From assembly GCA_039806065.1 (NCBI GenBank), contig JBDKJS010000141.1, positions 1 through 42,415 of the forward strand: 42,415 nt of DNA. The letters run 5' to 3'. Under the pieces are notes generated by a model. It ran no database searches. It was not told the DNA's origin and saw only the letters and a list, made by a program, of their open reading frames with translations. The DNA is from JBDKJS01 sp039806065 (lineage in GTDB: Bacteria; Bacteroidota; Bacteroidia; AKYH767-A; 2013-40CM-41-45). The number at the start of each line of letters is the position of its first letter. The first letter of the stretch is position 1. The position numbers and the translations under genes were made by a program. Positions 34,675-42,415 of this stretch are shown piece after piece.

Positions 34675-35949
34675 CTACATCAAAATACCCGCTATGGTGG
34701 CTGATAAATAGGAAGCCAAGGTGCCACAAATTAAGGCCTTAAATCCTAGTTTCGCTAAATCTCCCCTACGTGATGGAGCCAATTCCCCAATACCTCCTAC
34801 CTGAATAGCTATGCTACTAAAATTTGCAAAACCGCAGAGTGCAATACTCACAATCGTAATGGTTTTAGGACTAAGGCTAGCTTGCATTTTTACAAAATCT
34901 AAATATGCTACAAACTCATTTACCGCTAATTTTGTTCCTAACATTTGACCAGCATGGTGGATATCATTTGCAGGTACCCCCATAGCATAAGCAAAAACTG
35001 AAAATATACTTCCCAGAATTTCTTTTAAACTAAATTGTTGGAGATTCATACCCAATATGCTCGCATATGAAGTATTGTTATAAATTAAATTACCTATCCC
35101 TCCTAATATCCAATCAATGAGACCGATTAATGCAATAACACCTATTAGCATTGCAATAACATTGAGAGATACCTTAAGCCCATCAGCTGCTCCATGGCTA
35201 ATGGCATCCATCAAGCCACTATTGGTTTTTTTTATTTCTAACTTCAAAGTTCCTTTGGTTTCTGACTCCTTAGTTTCAGGATATACTATTTTGGCAATTA
35301 CCAATGCGGCTGGTGCTGCCATTAAGCTTGCCGCTAATAAATATTGAGCAGGAACACCCATTTGAATATAGATGGCCATTACACCTCCTGCTATGCAGGC
35401 CATTGACCCCGCCATAGATGCTAGCAATTCACTATTGGTCATGCCATTTATATAGGGCTTAATTAATATTTGTGCTTCCACTTGACCCACAAATGCACTG
35501 CTAACATTGCTCAATGCTTCACTGCCACTCACATTCATGATTCGTTTCATTAGCCATGCAAATGCTTGAACAATTCGTTGCATGATGCCTAAATGATAAG
35601 CTATACTCACCAGTACTGCTACAAAAATGATGGTGGGAATGATCTTGAACATAAATATAAAACTATTGGCTGGGCCAAAAACGCTGTCCAGTATTTCTTT
35701 CTTTACTAAAATGCCAAAAACAAATTCAGCTCCTTGATTTGCAAAATCAAGTATATGGGTGATGAATGCAGCCAGTTTGCTGAAAATTTTTTGACCAATT
35801 GTGGTTTTTAATATGAAGAGGGCCAAAGCCAGTTGCAAACCGAGTCCACTAAGCACTACTCTTAAATTAATGGCCTTTCTATTGTTACTCATTAGATAGG
35901 CACAGCCTAAAATAAGCACTATGCCTAATATTCCGGTGAATCTTTCCAT
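34675..35949 (-). CDS. Concentrative nucleoside transporter (CNT/NupC family)
   Basis: A 424-residue inner-membrane symporter from the ATG at 35949 (MERFTG). An ATG at 36015 would add 22 residues of Cys/Asn-rich sequence that I judge not to be translated. About eight to ten helices are visible. The family core is seen as SSAFVGQVEAQILIKPYI (about 152-169), which carries the G(Q/N)xEA nucleoside-binding motif, and GFANFSSIAIQVGGIGELAP (about 369-388), matching the conserved CNT second-repeat motif. AYAMGVPANDI lies at about 315-325. It imports nucleosides with Na+ or H+; which ion is not clear. Single gene on the minus strand. Confidence 0.94.
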   Translation of the reverse strand: MERFTGILGIVLILGCAYLMSNNRKAINLRVVLSGLGLQLALALFILKTTIGQKIFSKLAAFITHILDFANQGAEFVFGILVKKEILDSVFGPANSFIFMFKIIPTIIFVAVLVSIAYHLGIMQRIVQAFAWLMKRIMNVSGSEALSNVSSAFVGQVEAQILIKPYINGMTNSELLASMAGSMACIAGGVMAIYIQMGVPAQYLLAASLMAAPAALVIAKIVYPETKESETKGTLKLEIKKTNSGLMDAISHGAADGLKVSLNVIAMLIGVIALIGLIDWILGGIGNLIYNNTSYASILGMNLQQFSLKEILGSIFSVFAYAMGVPANDIHHAGQMLGTKLAVNEFVAYLDFVKMQASLSPKTITIVSIALCGFANFSSIAIQVGGIGELAPSRRGDLAKLGFKALICGTLASYLSATIAGILM

Positions 35950-36080
35950 CGCTTTTTTTTGCAGATTTAATAAAAGATATTGATAGCAGCAAAAATTGTT
36001 TTTACACAAATTCATTTATTCGTTTTGGAAAAAAAATTTAATTTATTTCATCGCTTCACTTTCTTTCGCCCTAGTTCAAT

Positions 36081-36088
36081 TATCTTTA
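36081..36088 (+). promoter_or_regulatory. Possible -7 element upstream of the UvrD-family helicase gene
   Basis: TATCTTTA differs from TAnnTTTG at the last base and ends seven bases before the ATG at 36096. No good -33 box. Weak, listed because its spacing resembles that at 13953 and 32181. Confidence 0.3.
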
Positions 36089-36095
36089 CCATCAA

Positions 36096-38441
36096 ATGAA
36101 TTTATCGTACTTAGATCAGTTGAATGAACCGCAACGACACGCTGTAGAACGCCAAGATGGCCCTATCATGATTATTGCTGGCGCGGGTTCCGGAAAAACA
36201 AGAGTTTTAACTTACAGAATTGCCCATTTAATTAATAGTGGAGTGGATGCCTTTAGAATCCTTTCACTAACCTTTACTAATAAGGCAGCTCGCGAAATGC
36301 GTAATCGGATTGAATCCGTTGCCGGGCCCGAATCAAGAAACCTTTGGATGGGTACTTTCCACGCTGTATTTGCTAAAGTGCTTAGAATAGAAGCTGAAAA
36401 ATTAGGATACCCTACCAATTTTGTAATTTATGATACGGATGATGCCAAAAGTGTGGTTAAAGATATTCTTAAGGAGAACAACCTTGATGATAAAACCTAC
36501 AAGCCTGAAACAGTTTTGAGTAGAATTTCTGCAGCTAAAAATAATCTCTATACATGGCAGGAATACCAAGCCAATATTGATTTTGTGAATGAGGATCATG
36601 CTAGCAGAAAACCATTAATGGGTAAATTGTTTGAATTGTATGTAAAGCGCTGCTTCAAGAATGGTGCTATGGACTTTGACGATCTAATCGTGAATATGTA
36701 CCGACTTTTGGTAGAGTTTAAGGATCTCAAACACAAGTATGCTACCAAATTCAGATATATAATGGTAGATGAGTTTCAAGATACTAATTATGCCCAATAC
36801 CAAGTTCTCAAAAAATTGGCCTCCATACACCAAAATATTTGTGTAGTAGGCGATGATGCTCAGAGTATTTATGCCTTTAGAGGAGCCAATATTCAAAATA
36901 TATTAAATTTCGAAAAAGACTATCCAGATTTAAATGTATTTAAACTAGAACAAAATTATAGAAGTACCAATACCATTGTTCAAGCAGCTAATAACGTAAT
37001 TGCCAATAATAAGTATCAACTCAAAAAAAGTGTTTGGACTAGCAATAATCCTGGAAGTAAAATATCATTAGTTAAAGCACTTACTGATAATGAAGAGGGC
37101 GCTCAAGTAGCTCAAAACATCTTTGAGCAAAAGATGAACAATCAGTGGCACAATAACGAATTTGCTATTCTATACCGTACCAATGCCCAAAGTCGTGCTA
37201 TGGAAGAGGCACTGCGTAAAAAAGGAATAGCCTATAGAATATACGGGGGCTTGTCTTTTTACAAACGAAAAGAAATTAAAGACTTACTGGCCTTCTTCAG
37301 GCTTACCATCAATCAACAAGATGATGAAGCCCTGAAAAGAATTATTAATATCCCTGCACGAGGTATTGGGAAAACTACCTTGGATAAATTATCAGTACTT
37401 GCCGCTGGATCAGCATTTAGTATTTGGCAATTAATATTGGATGGAAGTGTAAAAAACGAGTTCAATAATCCTACATGGCAGCGGTTGGTCGATTTTTGCA
37501 CCATGATACAAAGCTTTCAGATAAAACTTAGAAGTGATAATGCTTTTGAGCTTGGGAGCCACATAGCTACCCACACTGGACTAGTTCGCGAACTTTATGC
37601 AGATAAAACTCCGGAAGGTGTAAGCCGATATGAAAATATCCAAGAGCTACTCAATGGGATGAAAGAGTTTGTAGAAAGTGGAAGGAGCATAACCCCTCTT
37701 GGCGATGAAAATGCTTTTGAAGATACTGGTGAAATAAGAACACTTGACATGTTCATGCAGGATATTTCTCTATTGACCGATGCCGATGATGAGGATAAAG
37801 AAACTGATACAGTGACACTCATGACTGTTCACGCTGCTAAGGGATTGGAATTTAAAAGTGTATTTGTGGTAGGGCTCGAAGAAAATTTATTCCCTTCAGC
37901 CTTAAGTATCAATAGCAGAGAAGAGTTGGAGGAGGAGCGGAGGCTCTTCTATGTGGCCATGACGCGTGCCGAACATAAACTTACCATTTCTTATGCCAAT
38001 CAACGCTTTCGCTGGGGCAATTTAGTTTCTAATGATCCCAGCAGATTCATTGAAGAAATAAATCCCGATTTAATTGAAGAGTCCGCTGCCAAATCTTTTT
38101 CACGTCAAAATCCTTTTGCCAACCAACAAGATTTACCCGATCGCTGGCACCAGCAACCCTCAAAAACCTTTGTATCGCAGTTTGCTCCCAAGCAAAATTC
38201 TAAGCCGCTTGCCCCTCCGGTAGGCTTTAAAAAGATAAGCACCCAAACAACATACGACACAGGATCAGTCTTAGAAACAGTGAATATTGGCGATACCGTA
38301 GAACATGCTCGATTTGGTATTGGAAAAATAGTGCTTTTAGAAGGTAAAGATGCAGATCAAAAAGTAACCATAAATTTTGAAGGTGTTGGAAATAAAGTAT
38401 TATTGCTTAAATTTGCCAAACTCAAGCCCATCGCTCAATAG
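36096..38441 (+). CDS. UvrD/PcrA-type superfamily 1A DNA helicase
   Basis: A 781-residue ATP-dependent 3'-5' helicase for nucleotide-excision and replication-fork repair. All SF1A motifs are readable: Q-motif LNEPQRHAVE (about residues 8-17), Walker A AGAGSGKTR (about 28-36), motif Ia LSLTFTNKAAREM (about 56-68), Walker B VDEFQDTN (about 223-230), motif III VGDDAQSIYAFRGA (about 250-263), motif IV LEQNYRST, motif V VTLMTVHAAKGLEF (about 572-585), and motif VI RRLFYVAMTRA (about 613-623). The C-terminal domain (about 730-781: IGDTVEHARFGIGKIV) is the Tudor-like RNA-polymerase-binding module of PcrA/UvrD. Length is normal. PcrA and UvrD cannot be told apart confidently. Confidence 0.95.
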   Translation: MNLSYLDQLNEPQRHAVERQDGPIMIIAGAGSGKTRVLTYRIAHLINSGVDAFRILSLTFTNKAAREMRNRIESVAGPESRNLWMGTFHAVFAKVLRIEAEKLGYPTNFVIYDTDDAKSVVKDILKENNLDDKTYKPETVLSRISAAKNNLYTWQEYQANIDFVNEDHASRKPLMGKLFELYVKRCFKNGAMDFDDLIVNMYRLLVEFKDLKHKYATKFRYIMVDEFQDTNYAQYQVLKKLASIHQNICVVGDDAQSIYAFRGANIQNILNFEKDYPDLNVFKLEQNYRSTNTIVQAANNVIANNKYQLKKSVWTSNNPGSKISLVKALTDNEEGAQVAQNIFEQKMNNQWHNNEFAILYRTNAQSRAMEEALRKKGIAYRIYGGLSFYKRKEIKDLLAFFRLTINQQDDEALKRIINIPARGIGKTTLDKLSVLAAGSAFSIWQLILDGSVKNEFNNPTWQRLVDFCTMIQSFQIKLRSDNAFELGSHIATHTGLVRELYADKTPEGVSRYENIQELLNGMKEFVESGRSITPLGDENAFEDTGEIRTLDMFMQDISLLTDADDEDKETDTVTLMTVHAAKGLEFKSVFVVGLEENLFPSALSINSREELEEERRLFYVAMTRAEHKLTISYANQRFRWGNLVSNDPSRFIEEINPDLIEESAAKSFSRQNPFANQQDLPDRWHQQPSKTFVSQFAPKQNSKPLAPPVGFKKISTQTTYDTGSVLETVNIGDTVEHARFGIGKIVLLEGKDADQKVTINFEGVGNKVLLLKFAKLKPIAQ

Positions 38442-38500
38442 TTGTTTTCATTTTTTAGAAACACCCGACCTTGGCCATTATTTACTAAATCATTTATTGA

Positions 38501-39139
38501 ATGCAATATAACACAGCCCGCCCTTCGCTTCTCATTGCGGAATATGGTAGAAATATTCAAAGCCTTATCGCTCACGCCTGTACTATTCAGGATAGAGAGC
38601 AACGAACTAAAATCGCCAAGGAAATCGTTAACGCTATGGCTAGCTTAAACCCCGCTAGTAAGGACATGCAAGACTATAAACACAAACTTTGGGATCATCT
38701 CATCATCATGAGTGATTTTAAACTAGATGTTGATAGTCCGTATCCAAGTCCACAAAGAGAAAAGATTGAAGAAAAGCCTCAAAAAGTTAGCTATCCGTCT
38801 AATAATATAAAGTTTAAATTCTATGGCAAAACCATGGAAAACATGATCAAGCACATTGCCACTATGGAGGCTCCTGAAAACAAGCAAGAGGTTACACGAA
38901 ATCTGGCCAACTTTATGAAGATGAGTTACCTGGCTTGGAATAAGGATACTGTGGATGATGTCACCATTCTAAACCATCTTAATGAATTAAGCGCAGGAAA
39001 GCTGTCTCTATCAGAGGAAGATAAATTAAATCATAGCAATAATCTACTTGCCATGACCAAGCAATTTAAGGATAACAAGCGGCCACAACATAACCACAAG
39101 AACAGGAATAGAAAAAATAGGAATAAAAAGCCCAGATAA
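38501..39139 (+). CDS. DUF4290 family protein
   Basis: A 212-residue, probably cytosolic protein. Alpha-helical sections (AEYGRNIQSLIAHACTIQDR, about residues 13-32; MKMSYLAWNKDTVDDVTILN, about 143-162) surround FYGKTMENMIKHIATM. The tail (about 188-212) is a low-complexity Asn/Lys/Arg stretch ending in KNRNKKPR, which may bind nucleic acid. The family is widespread in Bacteroidota, usually near cell-wall genes, and has no assigned function. It begins 59 bases after the helicase gene and could be cotranscribed. An overlapping shorter frame at 38442 is not coding. Confidence 0.8.
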   Translation: MQYNTARPSLLIAEYGRNIQSLIAHACTIQDREQRTKIAKEIVNAMASLNPASKDMQDYKHKLWDHLIIMSDFKLDVDSPYPSPQREKIEEKPQKVSYPSNNIKFKFYGKTMENMIKHIATMEAPENKQEVTRNLANFMKMSYLAWNKDTVDDVTILNHLNELSAGKLSLSEEDKLNHSNNLLAMTKQFKDNKRPQHNHKNRNRKNRNKKPR

Positions 39140-39150
39140 TCTAAGTAAAA

Positions 39151-39180
39151 AAAAGCCTCTTCTTAAAGAGGCTTTTTTTT
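39151..39180. terminator. Bidirectional terminator between convergent genes
   Basis: Stem GCCTCTT/AAGAGGC with a four-base loop, flanked by A runs on the left and T8 on the right, so it works in both directions. The stop codon of the minus-strand gene at 39179 lies within its tail. Confidence 0.9.
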
Positions 39181-39559
39181 ATATATACTTTCTTATGAAA
39201 GCATAATATTCATACTTAAAATCAATGAATAGATGTTCAAATGTTTTGAGTCGCTCTCTCAGTTGAGCCTCTTCAAAAATTAAGCTAGCGTTTGAACCAT
39301 CGTTCATTACATCAGCATCCAGCTCTAATTTGTTCTCAAACTGTTTGACATCGTGCCTTATCAGATCGATATGGTTCTGATGGATAATCAATAAGTTTTG
39401 AAAATGTTCTATATCCTTAAATATATCAGCACCGCTATTTTTAATTACTACTTCGCTCAGTCGCTCCCTAAAGAGTTTTAATTCCTGCTTGTACACCGAT
39501 AATGATTTCAACCACTCATATAGTTCTACATGGTTTACTGGTTCGATTTGTGTTGTCAT
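39179..39559 (-). CDS. Small helical protein of unknown function
   Basis: A 126-residue protein with no signal peptide or membrane span. Almost the whole length is predicted by eye to be long alpha helices with heptad-like spacing (VYKQELKLFRERLSEVV, about residues 22-38; HQNHIDLIRHDVKQFENKL, about 60-78; LRERLKTFEHLFIDFKYEYYAF, about 98-119), that is, a coiled-coil or helical hairpin. I do not recognise a named family. Codon use and the absence of a competing frame support a real gene, as does the bidirectional terminator at its end. It stands alone, divergent from the glutamine synthetase gene 321 bases away. Confidence 0.65.
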   Translation of the reverse strand: MTTQIEPVNHVELYEWLKSLSVYKQELKLFRERLSEVVIKNSGADIFKDIEHFQNLLIIHQNHIDLIRHDVKQFENKLELDADVMNDGSNASLIFEEAQLRERLKTFEHLFIDFKYEYYAFIRKYI

Positions 39560-39726
39560 AATGCAAAATGGTTAAGGGTTACACAATGAATAAATGAAGA
39601 AGAACAGCTTTAAAGGTACTAAAAGACTAGTAATCTCCAAATCAATCTCTCTTTATCGAAAAAAAACAGATTTCTTACATACTTGAAACACTGCTTATAA
39701 ATTAACTGTACAACTTAGTTCTATTA

Positions 39727-39816
39727 ACCCCCATATTTACCTATATTTAAAAATAATCGGAAAAAAATAGGGGGGTGTTGCTTAAAAAATATGATAAAAT
39801 TGTTGACTACCCCCTA
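39727..39816. repeat. Three alternating ACCCCC/GGGGGT boxes in the glutamine synthetase promoter region
   Basis: ACCCCC occurs at 39727-39732, GGGGGGT in the opposite sense at 39770-39776, and TACCCCCTA at 39808-39816. Centres are about 39-43 bases apart, close to four helical turns. The first and third boxes are each followed by a similar segment (ATTTACCTATATTT and ATTTACTTATATTT), giving an imperfect direct repeat of about 24 bases. The third box lies inside the promoter spacer. Confidence 0.6.
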
Positions 39817-39834
39817 AAAATTTACTTATATTTG
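39803..39834 (+). promoter_or_regulatory. Promoter of type III glutamine synthetase
   Basis: TTG at 39803-39805, a 21-base spacer, then TATATTTGC at 39827-39835. The -7 box is perfect. Predicted start near 39838, giving a leader of about 43 bases. A C5 box occupies the spacer. Confidence 0.7.
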
Positions 39835-39880
39835 CAAAAAAATTGATAAAATTTAATAAAAATAAATAAAACAATAAAAA

Positions 39881-42070
39881 ATGTCAAACATTCGCTTCCG
39901 TGCACTAGAAACCACCCTCACCCGCACCCCAATTAAATTTGAGGTACCTTCCACTAAAGTATCAGATTATTATGGTCAAAACGTATTCAACCGTGATGCC
40001 ATGCAAAAATACCTGAGCAAGGAAGCCTTCAAAGCTGTGGTAGCTGCAGTTGACCATGGCGAGCGATTAGATAGAAAAATAGCTGATCAAATTGCACTAG
40101 GTATGAAGGAGTGGGCCAGCACCCATGGTGCCTCGCACTATACACATTGGTTTCAACCACTAACTGGCACCACTGCCGAAAAACACGATTCCTTTTTTGA
40201 AGTAAGCGATGGTAAAGCCATCGAAATATTTTCAGGGTCAGCGCTGGTTCAGCAAGAGCCTGATGCTTCCTCTTTTCCTAATGGCGGCATTAGAAATACT
40301 TTCGAAGCAAGAGGCTACACCGCATGGGATCCAAGCTCGCCTGCATTTATCATGGAAAGCGTAAACGGAAAAACACTTTGCATCCCTACCATATTTGTAA
40401 GTTACACTGGCGAAACCCTCGATTATAAAGCCCCACTCTTAAAGGCGCTTAGTGCCATTGATAAGGCCGCAGTTGAAGTTTGCCAATATTTCGATAAGGA
40501 GGTAACCAAAGTACAACCTACACTAGGTATCGAACAAGAATATTTTTTAGTCGATACAGCGCTTTTTTATAGTCGACCAGACCTTTCCATCACTGGTCGT
40601 ACTTTATTTGGTCATGCACCCGCTAAAGGACAGCAATTGGAAGACCACTATTTTGGTTCAATCCCTGATAGAGTGTATGCCTTCATGCATGATTTTGAAG
40701 TAGAAGCCTTTAAGCTTGGCATCCCCCTCAAAACCCGTCACAATGAAGTAGCACCATCACAATTTGAATGTGCACCAGTGTTTGAAGAAATTAACCTTGC
40801 AGTAGATCATAATTGCCTCTTGATGGACCTAATGGAAAAGGTAGCCAAGCGACATAATTTTAAAGTCCTCTTTCATGAAAAGCCCTATGCCGGCATCAAT
40901 GGCAGCGGAAAGCACAATAACTGGAGCCTGGGCACCAACACCGGAAAGAACTTATTATCACCAGGCAACTCGCCTAAAAGTAATATGATGTTCCTTACCT
41001 TCTTTATCAATACCATTAGAGCTGTCTATGAACATGCCGATTTGTTGCGAGCCAGTATCGCCAGTGCTAGCAATGACCACCGATTGGGTGCCAATGAAGC
41101 TCCACCGGCCATTATGAGTATTTTCCTTGGTGGACAGCTAACCAAAGTGCTTGATGAGATTGAGAAAAAAGTAAGCGATAAAAAAATGAGCCCCGATGAG
41201 AAGGGAGCACTAAAAATAAATATAGGTAAAATTCCAGAAATATTAATGGACAATACCGATCGTAACCGTACCTCACCATTTGCATTCACAGGCAATAAAT
41301 TCGAATTCAGAGCAGTGGGCTCTAGTGCCAATTGTAGCAACTCTATGACAGTGCTCAATACCATAGTGGCCGAACAGCTAATAAAATTTAAAACAGAAGT
41401 TGATGCACTCATTAAAAAGAATGTAAAGAAAGATGAAGCCATCCTCCGCGTCCTTCGCCAATACATCGTTGAAAGCAAAGTGATCAGATTCGAAGGAAAT
41501 GGTTATGGCGATGAATGGGTGCGTGAAGCTAAAAAAAGAGGACTTAGTAATATCACCACCACACCATTGTCATTAGATGCTTATGTAAGTAAAAAATCAT
41601 TAAAATTATTTCATGATATAAATATCTTCTCACACCGCGAGGCAGAAGCCCGCCATGAAATAATGCTTGAAACATATACCAAGAAAATTCAAATCGAATC
41701 GCGTGTGCTAGGCGATCTCTCTATCAATCACATTATACCGGCAGCCATTAAATACCAAACACTTCTCGCCACCAATGTCGAAAACTTGAAAGATATCAAT
41801 CTCAAGGCCGAAGTATATGGCACCCAATTGGCTATCATAAAAGACCTTTCACTGCACATCACCGGTCTCAAATCAAAAGTTGATGCCATGATCGAAGCAC
41901 GTAAGAAGGCCAATAAATTAGAAAGTGCCCGAGACAAAGCTATTGCCTATTGCGATAAAGTAAGACCTTACATTGATCAAATACGCGAACATGTAGATAG
42001 CCTTGAAATGTTAGTTGATGATGAATTGTGGCCAATGGCCAAATACCGCGAACTGGTATCAATCAGATAA
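39881..42070 (+). CDS. glnN: Glutamine synthetase type III (GlnN family)
   Basis: A 729-residue cytosolic enzyme making glutamine from glutamate, ammonia and ATP. Length matches GSIII (about 700-730), far above the 470 of GSI. The N-terminal domain has the GSIII-specific HGASHYTHWFQPLTGTTAEKHDSF in two blocks (about residues 86-110). GIEQEYFLVD (about 217-226) carries metal-binding glutamates. KTRHNEVAPSQFECAPVFEE (about 284-303) and AGINGSGKHNNWSLGTN (about 339-355) form the ATP/ammonium site. NDHRLGANEAPPA (about 399-411) and DRNRTSPFAFTGNKFEFRAVGSS (in two blocks, about 458-480) bind glutamate. The C-terminal 200 residues are helical, typical of GSIII. Single gene, preceded by an elaborate promoter region and followed by a terminator. 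Probably the main ammonium-assimilating enzyme. Confidence 0.96.
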   Translation: MSNIRFRALETTLTRTPIKFEVPSTKVSDYYGQNVFNRDAMQKYLSKEAFKAVVAAVDHGERLDRKIADQIALGMKEWASTHGASHYTHWFQPLTGTTAEKHDSFFEVSDGKAIEIFSGSALVQQEPDASSFPNGGIRNTFEARGYTAWDPSSPAFIMESVNGKTLCIPTIFVSYTGETLDYKAPLLKALSAIDKAAVEVCQYFDKEVTKVQPTLGIEQEYFLVDTALFYSRPDLSITGRTLFGHAPAKGQQLEDHYFGSIPDRVYAFMHDFEVEAFKLGIPLKTRHNEVAPSQFECAPVFEEINLAVDHNCLLMDLMEKVAKRHNFKVLFHEKPYAGINGSGKHNNWSLGTNTGKNLLSPGNSPKSNMMFLTFFINTIRAVYEHADLLRASIASASNDHRLGANEAPPAIMSIFLGGQLTKVLDEIEKKVSDKKMSPDEKGALKINIGKIPEILMDNTDRNRTSPFAFTGNKFEFRAVGSSANCSNSMTVLNTIVAEQLIKFKTEVDALIKKNVKKDEAILRVLRQYIVESKVIRFEGNGYGDEWVREAKKRGLSNITTTPLSLDAYVSKKSLKLFHDINIFSHREAEARHEIMLETYTKKIQIESRVLGDLSINHIIPAAIKYQTLLATNVENLKDINLKAEVYGTQLAIIKDLSLHITGLKSKVDAMIEARKKANKLESARDKAIAYCDKVRPYIDQIREHVDSLEMLVDDELWPMAKYRELVSIR

Positions 42071-42102
42071 TTTAAAAAAACACTAACAAGCAAATATTAT
42101 AA

Positions 42103-42137
42103 AATCACTTTCATAACCAATGAGAGTGATTTTTTTT
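42103..42137 (+). terminator. Intrinsic terminator after glutamine synthetase
   Basis: A twelve-base-pair stem AATCACTTTCAT/ATGAGAGTGATT with one T-G pair and a five-base loop, ending in a T run of eight. It lies 32 bases after the stop codon. Confidence 0.88.
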
Positions 42138-42142
42138 GGAGC

Positions 42143-42241
42143 ATCAACTGTAATCAACGATCGCCAGCATAGCGGCCTGTCGCTCATAGGCGCTTCGCGC
42201 GCTAATCCGCTCCATGCCGGCTAAGATCAGCTGTACTCAAC
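42143..42241. repeat. GC-rich structured element flanked by imperfect direct repeats
   Basis: ATCAACTGTAATCAAC (42143-42158) and ATCAGCTGTACTCAAC (42226-42241) match at 14 of 16 positions and bracket 67 bases that are about 64% G+C, against well under 40% around them. Inside, GATCGCCAGCATAGCGG (42159-42175) and the 22 bases at 42207-42228 (CCGCTCCATGCCGGC...GATC) form an imperfect inverted repeat, with a GCGC-TTC-GCGC hairpin at its tip. It resembles a small structured repeat (REP-, MITE- or attC-like) and contains no reading frame. Family unknown. Confidence 0.6.
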
Positions 42242-42337
42242 CCTTAGAGAATGCTAATAAAACAAAAAGCCAGTCGAAAAATTAATTCCAACCGGAGTTG
42301 AAAAAAATATTTTAACAGACATTTAAGTAGTTAGTGT

Positions 42338-42415
42338 TTAGTAAATCACTAACTTTTTAACTTCTTTTAATAAATTATTTTCAAAAATTTTAAGAACATA
42401 TAAACCTTGAGGAAA
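42338..42415 (-). CDS. C-terminal end of a T9SS cargo protein (truncated by the window edge)
   Basis: The last 25 codons of a minus-strand gene running in from the right edge. The residues read FPQGLYVLKIFENN and then LLKEVKKLVIY before the TAA. A (P/S)xGxYxLxI strand followed by a Lys-rich KKLV end is the typical finish of the type A T9SS sorting domain, as in the cargo at 22860 and 26291. The rest of the protein is outside the window. Confidence 0.7.
   Translation of the reverse strand, partial: FPQGLYVLKIFENNLLKEVKKLVIY

Larger units (their letters stand above)
39560..39880. promoter_or_regulatory. Long divergent regulatory region upstream of glutamine synthetase
   Basis: A 321-base gene-free stretch, the longest in the window. 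The left part (39560-39720) holds the start region of the minus-strand gene and nothing else that I can identify. The right part contains three C5/G6 boxes, two copies of a promoter-like segment and the glutamine synthetase promoter, listed separately. The final 45 bases before the ATG are an A-rich leader. Confidence 0.7.

Noticed and set aside
38442..38648. Short frame immediately after the helicase stop codon
   Set aside because: It overlaps the DUF4290 gene in another frame and has no recognisable domain.
41026..41478. A 150-codon minus-strand frame inside the glutamine synthetase gene
   Set aside because: It lies over the most conserved catalytic part of the enzyme and is Ser/Leu-rich, as expected of an antisense shadow.

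Overview
The window is about 42.4 kb of AT-rich DNA from a member of the Bacteroidota, probably a Chitinophagales/Sphingobacteriia-type lineage (order-level placement is inference). Supporting signs are type IX secretion (T9SS) sorting domains, a type III glutamine synthetase, DUF4290 and DUF4153 proteins, a YaiO-type outer-membrane barrel, the near absence of Shine-Dalgarno sequences, and several close matches to the Bacteroidota housekeeping promoter (TTTG, about 19 nt, TAnnTTTG).

Layout. (1) 1-4050: end of a surface-polysaccharide region. It holds a truncated polytopic membrane protein and, convergent to it, a translationally coupled three-gene glycosyltransferase operon. (2) 4128-4381: a tRNA-Ala/tRNA-His transcription unit with promoter and terminator. 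(3) 4396-10281: a thioredoxin-like protein, a MaoC-like hot-dog protein, a POT peptide transporter, a FAD oxidoreductase and a DUF4153 membrane protein. (4) 10289-13148: a TonB-dependent receptor divergent from a DtxR-family metal regulator, with a palindrome placed inside the receptor promoter. (5) 13193-13894: an orphan acylneuraminate cytidylyltransferase. (6) 13968-20903: a putative secreted-polymer locus: response regulator, TPR/YaiO barrel, CotH-like kinase, HEAT-repeat membrane protein, processive GT2 synthase, and a convergent unknown protein. (7) 21170-22339: a sigma-54-activator-like response regulator without a DNA-binding domain. (8) 22509-31068: a four-gene cassette bounded by terminators, with two tandem ~1,140-residue T9SS repeat proteins flanked by two proteins sharing an unusual N-terminal module. 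(9) 31148-39559: tRNA-Asp, tatC, an amino-acid permease, a deoxyhypusine-synthase-like enzyme, a concentrative nucleoside transporter, a UvrD/PcrA helicase, a DUF4290 protein and a small helical protein. (10) 39727-42415: type III glutamine synthetase behind a promoter region with repeated C5/G6 boxes, then a GC-rich structured element flanked by imperfect direct repeats, and the last residues of another T9SS cargo at the right edge.

The best candidates for an undescribed system are the CotH/YaiO/HEAT/GT2 locus and the four-gene T9SS cassette. They are separated by the DNA-binding-less sigma-54-type regulator, so all three may belong to one cell-surface or extracellular-matrix programme; that link is inference from gene order. 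No CRISPR array, insertion sequence, transposase, integrase or rRNA gene was seen.
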